55,305 bases of DNA from an uncultured Acidobacteriia bacterium (GTDB taxonomy: Bacteria; Acidobacteriota; Terriglobia; Bryobacterales; Bryobacteraceae), in contig CAIKAS010000081.1 of assembly GCA_903825445.1 (NCBI GenBank), forward strand, positions 1-55,305. Direction: 5' to 3'. Shown here piece by piece: positions 48,079 through 55,305 of this stretch. How positions within the stretch are numbered: the stretch's first letter is position 1; every line of letters starts with the position of its first letter. The notes below the pieces were generated by a model. That model had not been told where the DNA came from and searched no databases. It saw only the letters and a program-made list of their open reading frames with translations. Both the position numbers and the translations under genes were made by a program.

Positions 48079-49044
48079 CTATTTGGATAAATCAGTGTGA
48101 TCGGCGGAAAGCTTATGGATTCGATGGGCGTTTTCCCATGTCAGCTTGCGGAAAGCAGCGGGAGTGAGATTGTTGCGAAGCAGGGTAAGGGTCTCGCGGG
48201 CGACGCACTTTCCGGCGAGGCGGCTGGCTCCGGGGTTTCCGGCCTGGGAGATCCCGCCTCCCTTGCCATCCGTACATCCGCAATCGCTGCCGAAGATCAG
48301 CTTGTCCTCGTAACGCTTGAGAAAGTCCTGTGTGAACTCGGGGTCGCGCGACAGGGCGTTGTTGCCGGAATTGGCGTACAGATCCGCAAACAGGTTGGGA
48401 TAGCTGGCCAATAGCTTGTCGGTGATGCCTCCGCGTTTGATCTTGCCTTCCGGATAGGCGACTTCGTTGGCGTAGTCGGCGCTGAGATTGGCCCAGAAGG
48501 CGTCGGCGTGGCCGATGAAACGGGTTTTTGGGTAGCTTTTGAGGATCGTTTCGAAGTCTTTGAAGCCCGGAGCGAAGGTGCCTTCGGTGGGTGTATGGGG
48601 CACTTCCTGGAAATGCACCAGGATGGGAACGCCGAGTTCTCCAGCCAGGGCGTACATGCGGCGGAGTTCGGGACTGGCGGCGGCCACGTGCGATTTCAAC
48701 TCGCCGAGACCAACAGCGCCGTTCTTCACGGCGGCTGTCAGGAGGTCTTCCGCTTCGGGTTTCGTGACATCGGTACTGGCGAACCAGCCGAGGAAGCGAC
48801 CGGGATAGTCCTTTTGCATGGCATGGATCTGATCCCCGGAATCGGTGCGTGCGAGGAGAAGGGCACCGGAGATCCCGGCTCCATCGAGGTGCTGGAGGTT
48901 GGCTTGGGGGTCGCGACGCATGTGAAAGTGGCAATCGACGACTGGCCCGCCCCACTCGTTGGATGCGGTGTTTTGTGCGCACAGCGACGAGACCGTCGCC
49001 AGCGCCGCTACGTTTTTAACAAATCTTCTACGGGTAATAACCAT
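48079..49044 (-). CDS. Exported amidohydrolase-family (TIM-barrel metal-dependent hydrolase) protein
   Basis: A 321-residue protein starting at 49044, where GAGGT stands just before the ATG. T-R-R-R-F-V-K-N opens a Tat-type signal. The barrel has the first metal pair in VVDCHFHMRRD, a His in ILVHFQEV, a His in FIGHADAFW and the last Asp in IFGSDCGC, as in the amidohydrolase_2 group (decarboxylases and lactonases). It is close to exported acidobacterial homologues of unknown substrate. It is convergent with nothing: dnaK lies downstream in the same direction. The 208 bases between it and the divergent gene at 49253 contain a CATAAT (49240-49245) but no further feature I can support. Confidence 0.85.
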   Translation of the reverse strand: MVITRRRFVKNVAALATVSSLCAQNTASNEWGGPVVDCHFHMRRDPQANLQHLDGAGISGALLLARTDSGDQIHAMQKDYPGRFLGWFASTDVTKPEAEDLLTAAVKNGAVGLGELKSHVAAASPELRRMYALAGELGVPILVHFQEVPHTPTEGTFAPGFKDFETILKSYPKTRFIGHADAFWANLSADYANEVAYPEGKIKRGGITDKLLASYPNLFADLYANSGNNALSRDPEFTQDFLKRYEDKLIFGSDCGCTDGKGGGISQAGNPGASRLAGKCVARETLTLLRNNLTPAAFRKLTWENAHRIHKLSADHTDLSK

Positions 49045-49252
49045 GGGGGACCTCATACAGGCGACGGCAGGAGGGGAATCGCGCAATTCTCAGAGCGGGG
49101 TAATGCCCTGAATATCAGGTCGCGATCCTGCCGCCGCTGTTAAAGAGTACGATGTTTGATTGTCGTATTGACGGGTGGTACGGCAGTTGTTACGGCATTG
49201 AAAGAGGACACTTGTCCATTCTGTCGAAGCAATCGGTGACATAATCGTCGAT

Positions 49253-50200
49253 ATGCTCCGCTACGCCGCACTGGCCGCCGTTCTTCTCGCCACTCCGGCC
49301 TTCGCCGCGGAACACTATTACGATTTAGGCGGTCCCTGCAAGGAAGCGCAGCCCACGCGAATCAAAGAGATTGTCGACGCCCAAAGAACCAGCAATTGGA
49401 ACCGCCTCGTCGACCTCCAAAAACTCGAAGTCCGTGACAGCTGCGGCAACGAATTCCGCTGGTTTGAACTCGCGAAAGCTCTGCTTTTGGCCCACCGCCC
49501 CGCTGAAGCAGTGCAAGTCCTCGAAGAGATGGACGCGCGCGACCTGGACCTGAACCCCTCCCTCGTGGTCCGTTTCCACCCCGAAGTCAAAGCCTTGATG
49601 GACGACCCTGCTTTCAAGTCAACACCCGCCGGCATAAAGCTTGAAGCCCTCAAGCGGTCCTCGAACGAAAGGCGCGCCAAATTCCGCGCAATGCTGACCA
49701 CTCTCCCGGCGAGCCAGCGTCCGCCGGATCACTACATTGCGAAGGGCGCCTGCCCCTTCGAGTGCTGTACCTACCGCAAGTGGACCGTCCGCGAAGATAC
49801 CGATCTCGTCGCCGCCCCCGGCAGCCAGCGCGTGGTGGGAAAAGCAAAGAAGGGAAGCGCCGCACTCGGTCTCACCGGAGAGGTTCACTTGACGCCGATA
49901 CCAGTCGTCGTTGTCGGCGACGTCGGCCTGCCGAAAGACACCATCTCCTTCATTCTCGATTACTCCGGCGAAGGCTACGGTCACGTGTATTCACAGGGCA
50001 AGGTACTCGAACTGTTCCACGGCTACTCCGAATACTGCTTCCGAACTTCCGAATATTGTTGGGGCGAAACCCTCCTGCCCTCGGCTCCAACGCAGGATAC
50101 GCAAAAATCAGTCTGGTGGGTCAAAGTAAAACTCCCCAACGGCGTCATCGGCTGGACCGACAAGTCGGGTAATTTCGACGGCCAGGATGCCTGCGGGTAG
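49253..50200 (+). CDS. Exported protein with helical middle and SH3-like C-terminal region
   Basis: A 315-residue protein with a signal peptide ending ATPAFAAE. A helical middle (NEFRWFELAKALLLAHRPAEAVQVLEEM, TPAGIKLEALKRSSNERRAKF) resembles a short TPR. Then comes GACPFECCTYRKWTV, with three close Cys, followed by a beta-rich end (TDLVAAPGSQRVVGKAKKG, VKVKLPNGVIGWTDKSGNF) that fits an SH3-like fold. It may bind cell-wall material. Several Cys suggest disulphides. CATAAT at 49240-49245 would place the transcript start at or just before the ATG. Function unknown. Confidence 0.75.
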   Translation: MLRYAALAAVLLATPAFAAEHYYDLGGPCKEAQPTRIKEIVDAQRTSNWNRLVDLQKLEVRDSCGNEFRWFELAKALLLAHRPAEAVQVLEEMDARDLDLNPSLVVRFHPEVKALMDDPAFKSTPAGIKLEALKRSSNERRAKFRAMLTTLPASQRPPDHYIAKGACPFECCTYRKWTVREDTDLVAAPGSQRVVGKAKKGSAALGLTGEVHLTPIPVVVVGDVGLPKDTISFILDYSGEGYGHVYSQGKVLELFHGYSEYCFRTSEYCWGETLLPSAPTQDTQKSVWWVKVKLPNGVIGWTDKSGNFDGQDACG

Positions 50201-50205
50201 AGACG

Positions 50206-50238
50206 CCATCCGTGTTAATCTGTGGCCAAAATTTTTTC
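50206..50238 (+). repeat. 33-bp dispersed direct repeat, copy 1 (upstream of hrpB)
   Basis: It starts CCATCCGTGTTAATCTGTGG and runs on into CCAAAATTTTTTC. It matches copy 2 at 52790-52822 at 29 of 33 positions in the same orientation. The two copies stand in the gaps on either side of hrpB. Confidence 0.8.
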
Positions 50239-50375
50239 CGGTCACGTCCCGACCGTACCTCAATCTCCTTAACCAGGAATTGGTTTCGTTCCTGAATTTC
50301 ACGAATTCACCCCCCGGGCTCGCCGTCGAACTCCCCATCCCACCCGCCCCCATCCCCACCGCGACAATAGAAACA

Positions 50376-52775
50376 ATGCCCCCCGCGCCGATCCAGCCCG
50401 CCTCGCTTCCAATTGACGCCCTCCTCCCCGAAATCCTGGCGAATCTCCGCCAATCCCCCAACCTCGTTCTCGAAGCAGCCCCCGGCGCAGGCAAAACCAC
50501 CCGCGTCCCGCCCGCTCTGCTCTCCCTCAAAGGCGAAATCCTCGTCCTCGAACCTCGCCGCATAGCCGCCCGCATGGCCGCCCGGCGCGTTGCCGAAGAA
50601 CTCGGCGAATCCGTCGGCGAAACCGTTGGCTACCAGGTCCGCTTCGAAGAAGTTGCCAGCCCCCGCACTCGTCTCCGCTTCCTCACTGAAGGCGTCTTCA
50701 CCCGCCGCATGATCTCGGACCCCGAGCTCCGTGGCGTCGCCGCCGTCATCCTCGACGAATTTCACGAGCGCCATCTCGAAACCGATCTCGCCCTCGCATT
50801 CCTCCGCCGCCTGCAAAAAACCAAGCGGCCCGATCTCCGCATCGTCGTCATGTCCGCCACACTCGACGCCGCTCCGGTGCGCGACTTCCTCGGCGGTTGC
50901 CCCGCGCTGAAATCCGAAGGCCGTCTCTTCCCGCTCACCACCGAATGGACCCCCTACTCCGCCGCGCCCATCGAACTCCAGGTCGCAAACGCCCTCCATG
51001 CCGCCATCAAAAGTGAGGGTGACATCCTGGTCTTCCTCCCCGGCGCCGCCGCCATTCGCAAATCCGCCAACACCTGCGAATCGCTCGCGCGCCGGCACAA
51101 TCTCCTCGTCGCCCCGCTCTACGGCGACCTCTCACCCGAAGAGCAGGACCGCGCCATCGCCCCGTCCCGCCCGCGCAAACTCATCCTCGCCACCAACATC
51201 GCCGAAAGCTCCATCACCATCGATGGCGTCCGCATCGTTATCGATTCCGGCCTCGCCCGCATCGCCACCGATTCTCCGTGGACCGGCCTCCCCTCTCTCG
51301 AAATCGGCCGCATCAGCAAGGCGTCCGCCACACAACGCGCCGGACGCGCCGGACGCACCGCGCCAGGCCATGTCATCCGTCTCTACACCGCCGAAGATTT
51401 CCATCGCCGCAAAGATCACGACGAGCCTGAAATCACCCGCCGCGAGCTATCGCAAATGTGTCTGCAACTCGAATCCATGGGCATCCACGACCCCATGGAA
51501 ATGGACTGGCTCACCCCACCACCCGCAGCTGCATTGGAGGCCGCCGGTGATCTCCTCACCCGCCTGATTGGAGGGCTGGCAATCCTGCCCACCGACCGGC
51601 TTTCCAGCCGGTCGAGCCGCCCATCGGGCGGCGGCGCTTCTATCGCCGCGAAAATGGCCGCCATGCCACTCCATCCCCGCCTCAGCCGCTTGATGCTCGA
51701 AGCTGATCAACACGGCGCAGGCCCGGCCGCCTGTCGCACCGCCGCCCTTCTCAGCAGCGGCCAGCGACTCTATTCCTCCGACCTCTTCGCAGCGCTCGAA
51801 GAGCAGCCTGATTTCGGCACCCTCAGCATCCACAATCAACTCAAGCGCTACATCCGCGCAGCCAAACGCGAATCCACCGACGACGACGCATTAGCGAAAG
51901 CAGTGCTCTCAGCCTTCCCCGACCGCGTAGGCCGACGCCGTTCCGGCGGCACCGTGCTCCTCTCCAACGGGACCTCCGCTGAAATGAAACAGCCATGGCC
52001 GCATCGAGGCGAATACCTGGTAGCGATCGACGTAGAAGAGAATCGACTTCGCCTCGCCTGCGCCATTGAGCCCGAGTGGCTAATCGATTTCTTCCCCGAT
52101 CGCGTCCTCGAAAAAAACGGTGTCGAATGGAATCGCCAGCGACAAAGCGTAGAATCCGTGAACGCCCTGGTCTACGACGAACTCACCATACAGGAATCCC
52201 GCAGCGGAGAAATCACCGACCCTGAATCCGCCGCCAAACTCCTCGCGTCAAAGGTAGCCGAAGCGGGCCTCGCGCGCTTCATCGACCCAGCTGAACTGGA
52301 AGCCTTCCTCGCCCGCGCAGAATTCGCCGCCGAGCACTCTTCCATCAAGCCACTCGCTGAGTCCGATACCGCCGAGGCCCTCGAAGAACTCTGCTACGGC
52401 CTCAAGGGCTTCACCGACGTGGAACGAGCCGCGGCCGGACTGCTCCCCGCCCTCGAACGCAAACTCGACGGTCAACAACTAGAACGAATAGCCCCATCGC
52501 ACCTCCGCCTCGCCTCAGGCCGCAACACAAAAGTGAACTACGAACGAGGCAAACCACCATGGGTAGCCTCGCGTCTCCAGGATTTCTTCGGCATGACGGA
52601 AAGCCCGCGCGTAGCGCAGGGCAAAGTGCCGCTCGTAATTCACCTCTTAGCCCCCAACCAGCGCCCCGTGCAAACCACAACGGATCTGGCCGGCTTCTGG
52701 CAACGCCTCTATCCGCAAGTGCGCAAGGAACTAGGCCGCCGCTACCCCAGACACGCCTGGCCCGAAAACCCGTAA
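50376..52775 (+). CDS. hrpB: ATP-dependent helicase HrpB
   Basis: A DEAH-type RNA helicase of 799 residues from the ATG at 50376; the open frame continues upstream to 50187, but those residues (Pro/Ile/Ala) look non-coding. Motif I is PGAGKTTRVP, motif II LDEFHERH (D-E-F-H in place of D-E-A-H), motif III MSATLD, and motif VI is in TQRAGRAGRTAPG. A helicase-associated domain and the HrpB-specific C-terminus (YPQVRKELGRRYPRHAWPENP) are complete. Between the winged-helix and ratchet parts the usual short G-x-L-T-x-x-G segment is replaced by a Ser/Arg/Gly-rich insert encoded by a palindromic DNA element. HrpB function is unsettled in most bacteria. No ribosome site is obvious. Confidence 0.95.
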   Translation: MPPAPIQPASLPIDALLPEILANLRQSPNLVLEAAPGAGKTTRVPPALLSLKGEILVLEPRRIAARMAARRVAEELGESVGETVGYQVRFEEVASPRTRLRFLTEGVFTRRMISDPELRGVAAVILDEFHERHLETDLALAFLRRLQKTKRPDLRIVVMSATLDAAPVRDFLGGCPALKSEGRLFPLTTEWTPYSAAPIELQVANALHAAIKSEGDILVFLPGAAAIRKSANTCESLARRHNLLVAPLYGDLSPEEQDRAIAPSRPRKLILATNIAESSITIDGVRIVIDSGLARIATDSPWTGLPSLEIGRISKASATQRAGRAGRTAPGHVIRLYTAEDFHRRKDHDEPEITRRELSQMCLQLESMGIHDPMEMDWLTPPPAAALEAAGDLLTRLIGGLAILPTDRLSSRSSRPSGGGASIAAKMAAMPLHPRLSRLMLEADQHGAGPAACRTAALLSSGQRLYSSDLFAALEEQPDFGTLSIHNQLKRYIRAAKRESTDDDALAKAVLSAFPDRVGRRRSGGTVLLSNGTSAEMKQPWPHRGEYLVAIDVEENRLRLACAIEPEWLIDFFPDRVLEKNGVEWNRQRQSVESVNALVYDELTIQESRSGEITDPESAAKLLASKVAEAGLARFIDPAELEAFLARAEFAAEHSSIKPLAESDTAEALEELCYGLKGFTDVERAAAGLLPALERKLDGQQLERIAPSHLRLASGRNTKVNYERGKPPWVASRLQDFFGMTESPRVAQGKVPLVIHLLAPNQRPVQTTTDLAGFWQRLYPQVRKELGRRYPRHAWPENP
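51573..51632. repeat. REP-like multi-palindrome element inside the hrpB coding sequence
   Basis: Three inverted repeats follow each other: GGGCTGG/CCTGCCC (51573-51590, one mismatch), CGACCGGCT/AGCCGGTCG (51593-51614, loop TTCC) and GCCGCCC/GGGCGGC (51616-51632, loop ATC). In frame it codes for the DRLSSRSSRPSGGG stretch, which falls where other HrpB proteins have a short linker. This looks like an inserted mobile palindrome that kept the frame. Confidence 0.65.
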
Positions 52776-52789
52776 GTTTTTATCGGCGT

Positions 52790-52822
52790 CCATCTGCGTT
52801 CATCTGTGGCCAAAGTTTTTTC
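52790..52822 (+). repeat. 33-bp dispersed direct repeat, copy 2 (downstream of hrpB)
   Basis: It starts CCATCTGCGTTCATCTGTGG and runs on into CCAAAGTTTTTTC, differing at four positions from the copy at 50206. Its 3' T-run adjoins the TTGACA of the GntR regulator promoter. Confidence 0.8.
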
Positions 52823-52866
52823 TTGACAGCACCGTCATCTTCTGTCACAGTGTCACTGTGACACTG
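52823..52866 (+). promoter_or_regulatory. Promoter and perfect palindromic operator over the GntR regulator start codon
   Basis: TTGACA lies at 52823-52828. Seventeen bases on, CACAGT (52846-52851) is a weak -10. CAGTGTCAC-T-GTGACACTG (52848-52866) is a perfect 9-bp inverted repeat, and the GTG start codon (52858) is inside it. The predicted transcript start falls at about 52857-52858, giving a leaderless message. Autoregulation by the encoded GntR protein is inferred. Confidence 0.6.
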
Positions 52867-53262
52867 TTACGGTTCAGTCTGCGGCCGGGTTCCCGTCAGG
52901 GCGAGACCATTTTCGATCAGGTCGTCTTCGCCGCGCAGAAAGCATTCATCAGCGGCGAGTTCGCTCCTGGCCAGCCGTTCCCTTCGGTTCGCGCGATGGC
53001 GGCCGAACTCAAGATTCATCCCAACACGGCCCACAAAGTGGTCCAGCACCTGATCCAGGAAGGTTATCTCGAATCGCGCCCCGGTGTGGGCACGGTTGTG
53101 GCGAAACCGCCTTCCGTCCGAATCGGTGAACGCAAGCATCTGCTCACTCACGAAGTGGAGCAACTGGTAGTAGAAGCGCGCCGCGTTGGCCTTGAGCTGA
53201 CAGAACTCGTGAGCGCGGTAGAAAGCGAATGGGCAAAGTTAGGGGAGGCAAAACGGAAATGA
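52858..53262 (+). CDS. GntR-family transcriptional regulator, YtrA subfamily
   Basis: A 134-residue regulator from a GTG at 52858. The winged-helix domain reads IFDQVVFAAQKAFISGEFAPGQPFPSVRAMAAELKIHPNTAHKVVQHLIQEGYLESRPGVGTVV, with the G-x-x-x-P-S-V-R and N-T motifs of GntR. Only a short helical tail follows (HEVEQLVVEARRVGLELTELV), as in YtrA regulators, which control ABC transporter operons. A palindrome covers its start codon. Its stop overlaps the next ATG (ATGA), so it is co-translated with the ABC ATPase. Confidence 0.93.
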   Translation: MTLLRFSLRPGSRQGETIFDQVVFAAQKAFISGEFAPGQPFPSVRAMAAELKIHPNTAHKVVQHLIQEGYLESRPGVGTVVAKPPSVRIGERKHLLTHEVEQLVVEARRVGLELTELVSAVESEWAKLGEAKRK

Positions 53263-54173
53263 TTGAAGTATCGAATCTATGGAAAAAATTCGGACGTCAC
53301 GACGCGCTCCGTGGCCTCACCTTCCATGTTCCGGAAGGCGCGGCCTTCGCCCTCATTGGCGCCAACGGAGCCGGCAAAACCACCACCATCAAAGCTCTGA
53401 TGAACATCATCGAGCCCACCCGCGGCAACATCACCGTGCTCGGTGTCGATTCAAAAAAACTCTCCCCGCGCGAACTGTCCCGCATCGGCTATGTCTCCGA
53501 GAACCAGGACATGCCCGCGCGCATGACCGTTGCCGACTACATCGCCTATCTCCGCCCCTTCTATCCCGATTGGGACCGCAATCTCGAGGCGGAGATTCTC
53601 AAGCGCCTCCGCCTCCCCGCCAATCGCCACATTCGCGACCTCTCTCACGGCATGCGCATGAAGAATTCTCTCGCCTGTGCGCTGCCATTTCGCCCGAAGT
53701 TGCTGGTGCTTGACGAGCCTTTTAGCGGTCTTGATCCTCTGGTGCGCGACGAATTTATGGAAGGCCTCCTCGATCAGGCCGGCGAGATGACCATCCTCAT
53801 CTCTTCGCATGAGCTCTCCGAGATCGAAGGCATGGTGACCCACGTGGGCTTCATCGACGAAGGCAAATTGCTCTTCGCCGAATCCATGACCGATCTAACT
53901 GGCCGCTTCCGCGAAGTCCGCGTCGTGCTGGAACAGCCCGTATCCACCTCTTCGAAACAACCGGAGCACTGGCTGGGTCTTCAGACAAGCGGTAATGTCC
54001 TGACTTTCGTCGATACCCGTTTTACGGAGACAGGCTTCGGAGAACTGGTCACTTCATTTGTAGGCGCCGCGCGCAGAATCGACACAGAACCGATGGCATT
54101 GCGATCCATCTTCACAACGCTGGCCCGCGCCTGCCGCGACACCACCGAACTGCAACAGGAGAAAACCATATGA
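53259..54173 (+). CDS. ABC transporter ATP-binding protein (YtrB-like)
   Basis: A 304-residue ATPase from the ATG at 53259, which overlaps the GntR stop; GGGAGG lies 10 bases before. Walker A is GANGAGKTTTIKAL, the Q-loop is in YVSENQDMPARM, the signature is LSHGMRMK (LSGGQ-like, Gly kept), Walker B is LLVLDEPFSGLDP and the switch His is in ILISSHELSEI. The C-terminal 80 residues (VRVVLEQPVSTSSKQ) are a beta extension seen in drug, lipid or antibiotic exporters. Under a YtrA regulator, such transporters answer cell-envelope stress or peptide antibiotics. Substrate unknown. Confidence 0.95.
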   Translation: MIEVSNLWKKFGRHDALRGLTFHVPEGAAFALIGANGAGKTTTIKALMNIIEPTRGNITVLGVDSKKLSPRELSRIGYVSENQDMPARMTVADYIAYLRPFYPDWDRNLEAEILKRLRLPANRHIRDLSHGMRMKNSLACALPFRPKLLVLDEPFSGLDPLVRDEFMEGLLDQAGEMTILISSHELSEIEGMVTHVGFIDEGKLLFAESMTDLTGRFREVRVVLEQPVSTSSKQPEHWLGLQTSGNVLTFVDTRFTETGFGELVTSFVGAARRIDTEPMALRSIFTTLARACRDTTELQQEKTI

Positions 54174-55305
54174 TCTGGCACATTTTCAAAAAGGACTGGA
54201 ATCTGCAATGGCAGCTCGCGCTCGGTGTAGCTCTCCTGCAAGTCATATTGTCCGTCATGTTGTGGAAAACGGGCAGCGCCACGCCCAGTGCAGCTACTAT
54301 CCGGCTGATCGGACTAGTTTTCGTTTCCGTATTCCTGGCACAGGCGTTTCTCATTGTCGAATCCGTCCAGAGTGACCCGCTTCCCGGCGTGCGCCAGGAC
54401 TGGCTCGTGCGGCCCATTCGCCGTAGAGACCTGCTGCTTGCCAAACTCCTCTTTACCGTTCTCGTCGTGCAGGTCCCCGTCATCGTCACCGACCTGATAG
54501 TCGCCATTGTCGATGGTAATTCCTTCGGCGCGTCGCTCAGCGCCTCTTTGACCCGAAGTATCTTCAGCCTGCTGGTCTTCAGTCTGCCGGTGTTCGCAGT
54601 CGCATCCGTCACCAAAAACCTCCTGGAAGTTTTGAGCTCGGTCGTGTTGAGTGTTGTGGTCCTCGCTCTTTTCAACATCACCATCAATGAAGTACCCCCT
54701 TCGCGGAGGCTTTCAAGCACCGCGCTCGGATGGGAGATCGTCGCACTCTGCGCCATAGTAATCGTTCTGCTCGCCACCGTGATACTCACTTTGCAGTACC
54801 GTCGAAGATTGACCGCCGCCTCGCGCTGGGCGGCCGTCGCCGGAGTAGCAATCCTGCTTGGCGTCTCTCTGCTGCCCTGGCAACCTGCAGCCTTCGCGCT
54901 GCAGCGTCGGCTTTCGCCCGCGCCGGGAGCCGCCCACGCTGTGGAACTCGCTTTCGACGCCTATGCCGGACCACTACCTCCGAACCTGCCACGCTTCGGC
55001 GTGAACGCTATGACAGATCTGCGTATCCCTCTTTCAGTGACCGGGATGCCGGCCGATTCTGTTCTCGCTGAGGAGCACTACGATCTGCGCCTCATCGATT
55101 CGCGAGGCGTCACGCGTGCCAGCGCACAATCGCCCGACTACGGCTACGCACCGCTCTTGATCGCAAGGGAAGGAGCGGGCCAACCCACATCCGTGAGTAC
55201 GCGGCTTGCAACCTATATGAGCGTCGCCATGGATACCAGCGATTACGTCCGGCTCAAAGACCAAAAGCTGGACGTGGAAATCGACTATTCGCTGACCCTG
55301 CTGCA
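54170..55305 (+). CDS. ABC transporter membrane subunit (partial at right edge)
   Basis: The ATG at 54170 overlaps the ATPase stop (ATGA), and the frame stays open through 378 codons to the window edge. Residues 1-6 are MIWHIF, followed by WQLALGVALLQVILSVMLW (helix 1). About six hydrophobic helices follow up to residue 250, including LLFTVLVVQVPVIVTDLIVAI, SLLVFSLPVFAVASV and IVALCAIVIVLLATVI. After that a hydrophilic, beta-rich part (VELAFDAYAGPLPPNLP onward) lies outside the membrane. It is the permease partner of the ATPase. The long soluble part after the helices is unusual for YtrC-type permeases. Confidence 0.85.
   Translation, partial: MIWHIFKKDWNLQWQLALGVALLQVILSVMLWKTGSATPSAATIRLIGLVFVSVFLAQAFLIVESVQSDPLPGVRQDWLVRPIRRRDLLLAKLLFTVLVVQVPVIVTDLIVAIVDGNSFGASLSASLTRSIFSLLVFSLPVFAVASVTKNLLEVLSSVVLSVVVLALFNITINEVPPSRRLSSTALGWEIVALCAIVIVLLATVILTLQYRRRLTAASRWAAVAGVAILLGVSLLPWQPAAFALQRRLSPAPGAAHAVELAFDAYAGPLPPNLPRFGVNAMTDLRIPLSVTGMPADSVLAEEHYDLRLIDSRGVTRASAQSPDYGYAPLLIAREGAGQPTSVSTRLATYMSVAMDTSDYVRLKDQKLDVEIDYSLTLL

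Overview
The window looks like chromosomal DNA of an acidobacterium of the Solibacter/Bryobacter type. This is inferred from protein content, not from a marker gene. The signs are two TonB-dependent receptors carrying an N-terminal carboxypeptidase-regulatory domain, a secreted matrixin with an IPT/TIG and TIGR03437-like tail, many exported hydrolases, a DNA-binding-like N-terminal module common in Solibacter, GC-rich coding sequence and frequent GTG/TTG starts. No rRNA, tRNA, CRISPR array, intact insertion sequence or prophage was seen.

Layout. 1-2,040: a decayed toxin-type edge (cut HNH nuclease, small acidic ORF with broken start, frameshifted hicA) around a serine hydrolase. 2,263-4,772: a cytochrome c / PQQ dehydrogenase pair. 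4,788-6,854: a secreted esterase and a small ORF. 6,987-12,023: a DNA-binding-like membrane protein facing a run of exported hydrolases and a double cyclophilin. 12,249-16,589: carAB. 16,601-24,165: matrixin and partner, an Nramp transporter fused to a universal stress domain, and two tandem paralogous secreted proteins. 24,215-31,890: AlkD-like repair protein, TPR protein, large TonB receptor and a LytS/LytR pair. 31,928-39,312: sugar-acid and carbohydrate functions (TIM-barrel isomerase, mannonate-dehydratase-like enzyme, CE7 esterase), glnA and an SDR. 39,326-44,135: an ECF sigma and membrane anti-sigma candidate, divergent from a Cys/His-rich exported protein, a TonB receptor and an orphan ModA. 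44,138-47,687: a dnaK-dnaJ-hspR heat-shock operon. 48,079-52,775: amidohydrolase, SH3-like secreted protein, HrpB helicase. 52,858-55,305: a YtrA-type GntR regulator with its ABC transporter, cut by the window edge.

The most interesting points are: (i) the sigma / anti-sigma / Cys-His protein / TonB receptor / ModA neighbourhood, a candidate regulated outer-membrane oxyanion or metal uptake unit; (ii) an ~11-bp, helically phased tandem repeat between dnaK and the amidohydrolase gene; (iii) a HAIR-like HspR operator laid exactly over a near-consensus dnaK promoter, plus a hairpin between the dnaK Shine-Dalgarno sequence and start codon; (iv) a multi-palindrome element inserted in frame in hrpB, and a 33-bp direct repeat on both sides of that gene; (v) a perfect palindrome covering the start codon of the GntR regulator, probably a leaderless autoregulated gene.
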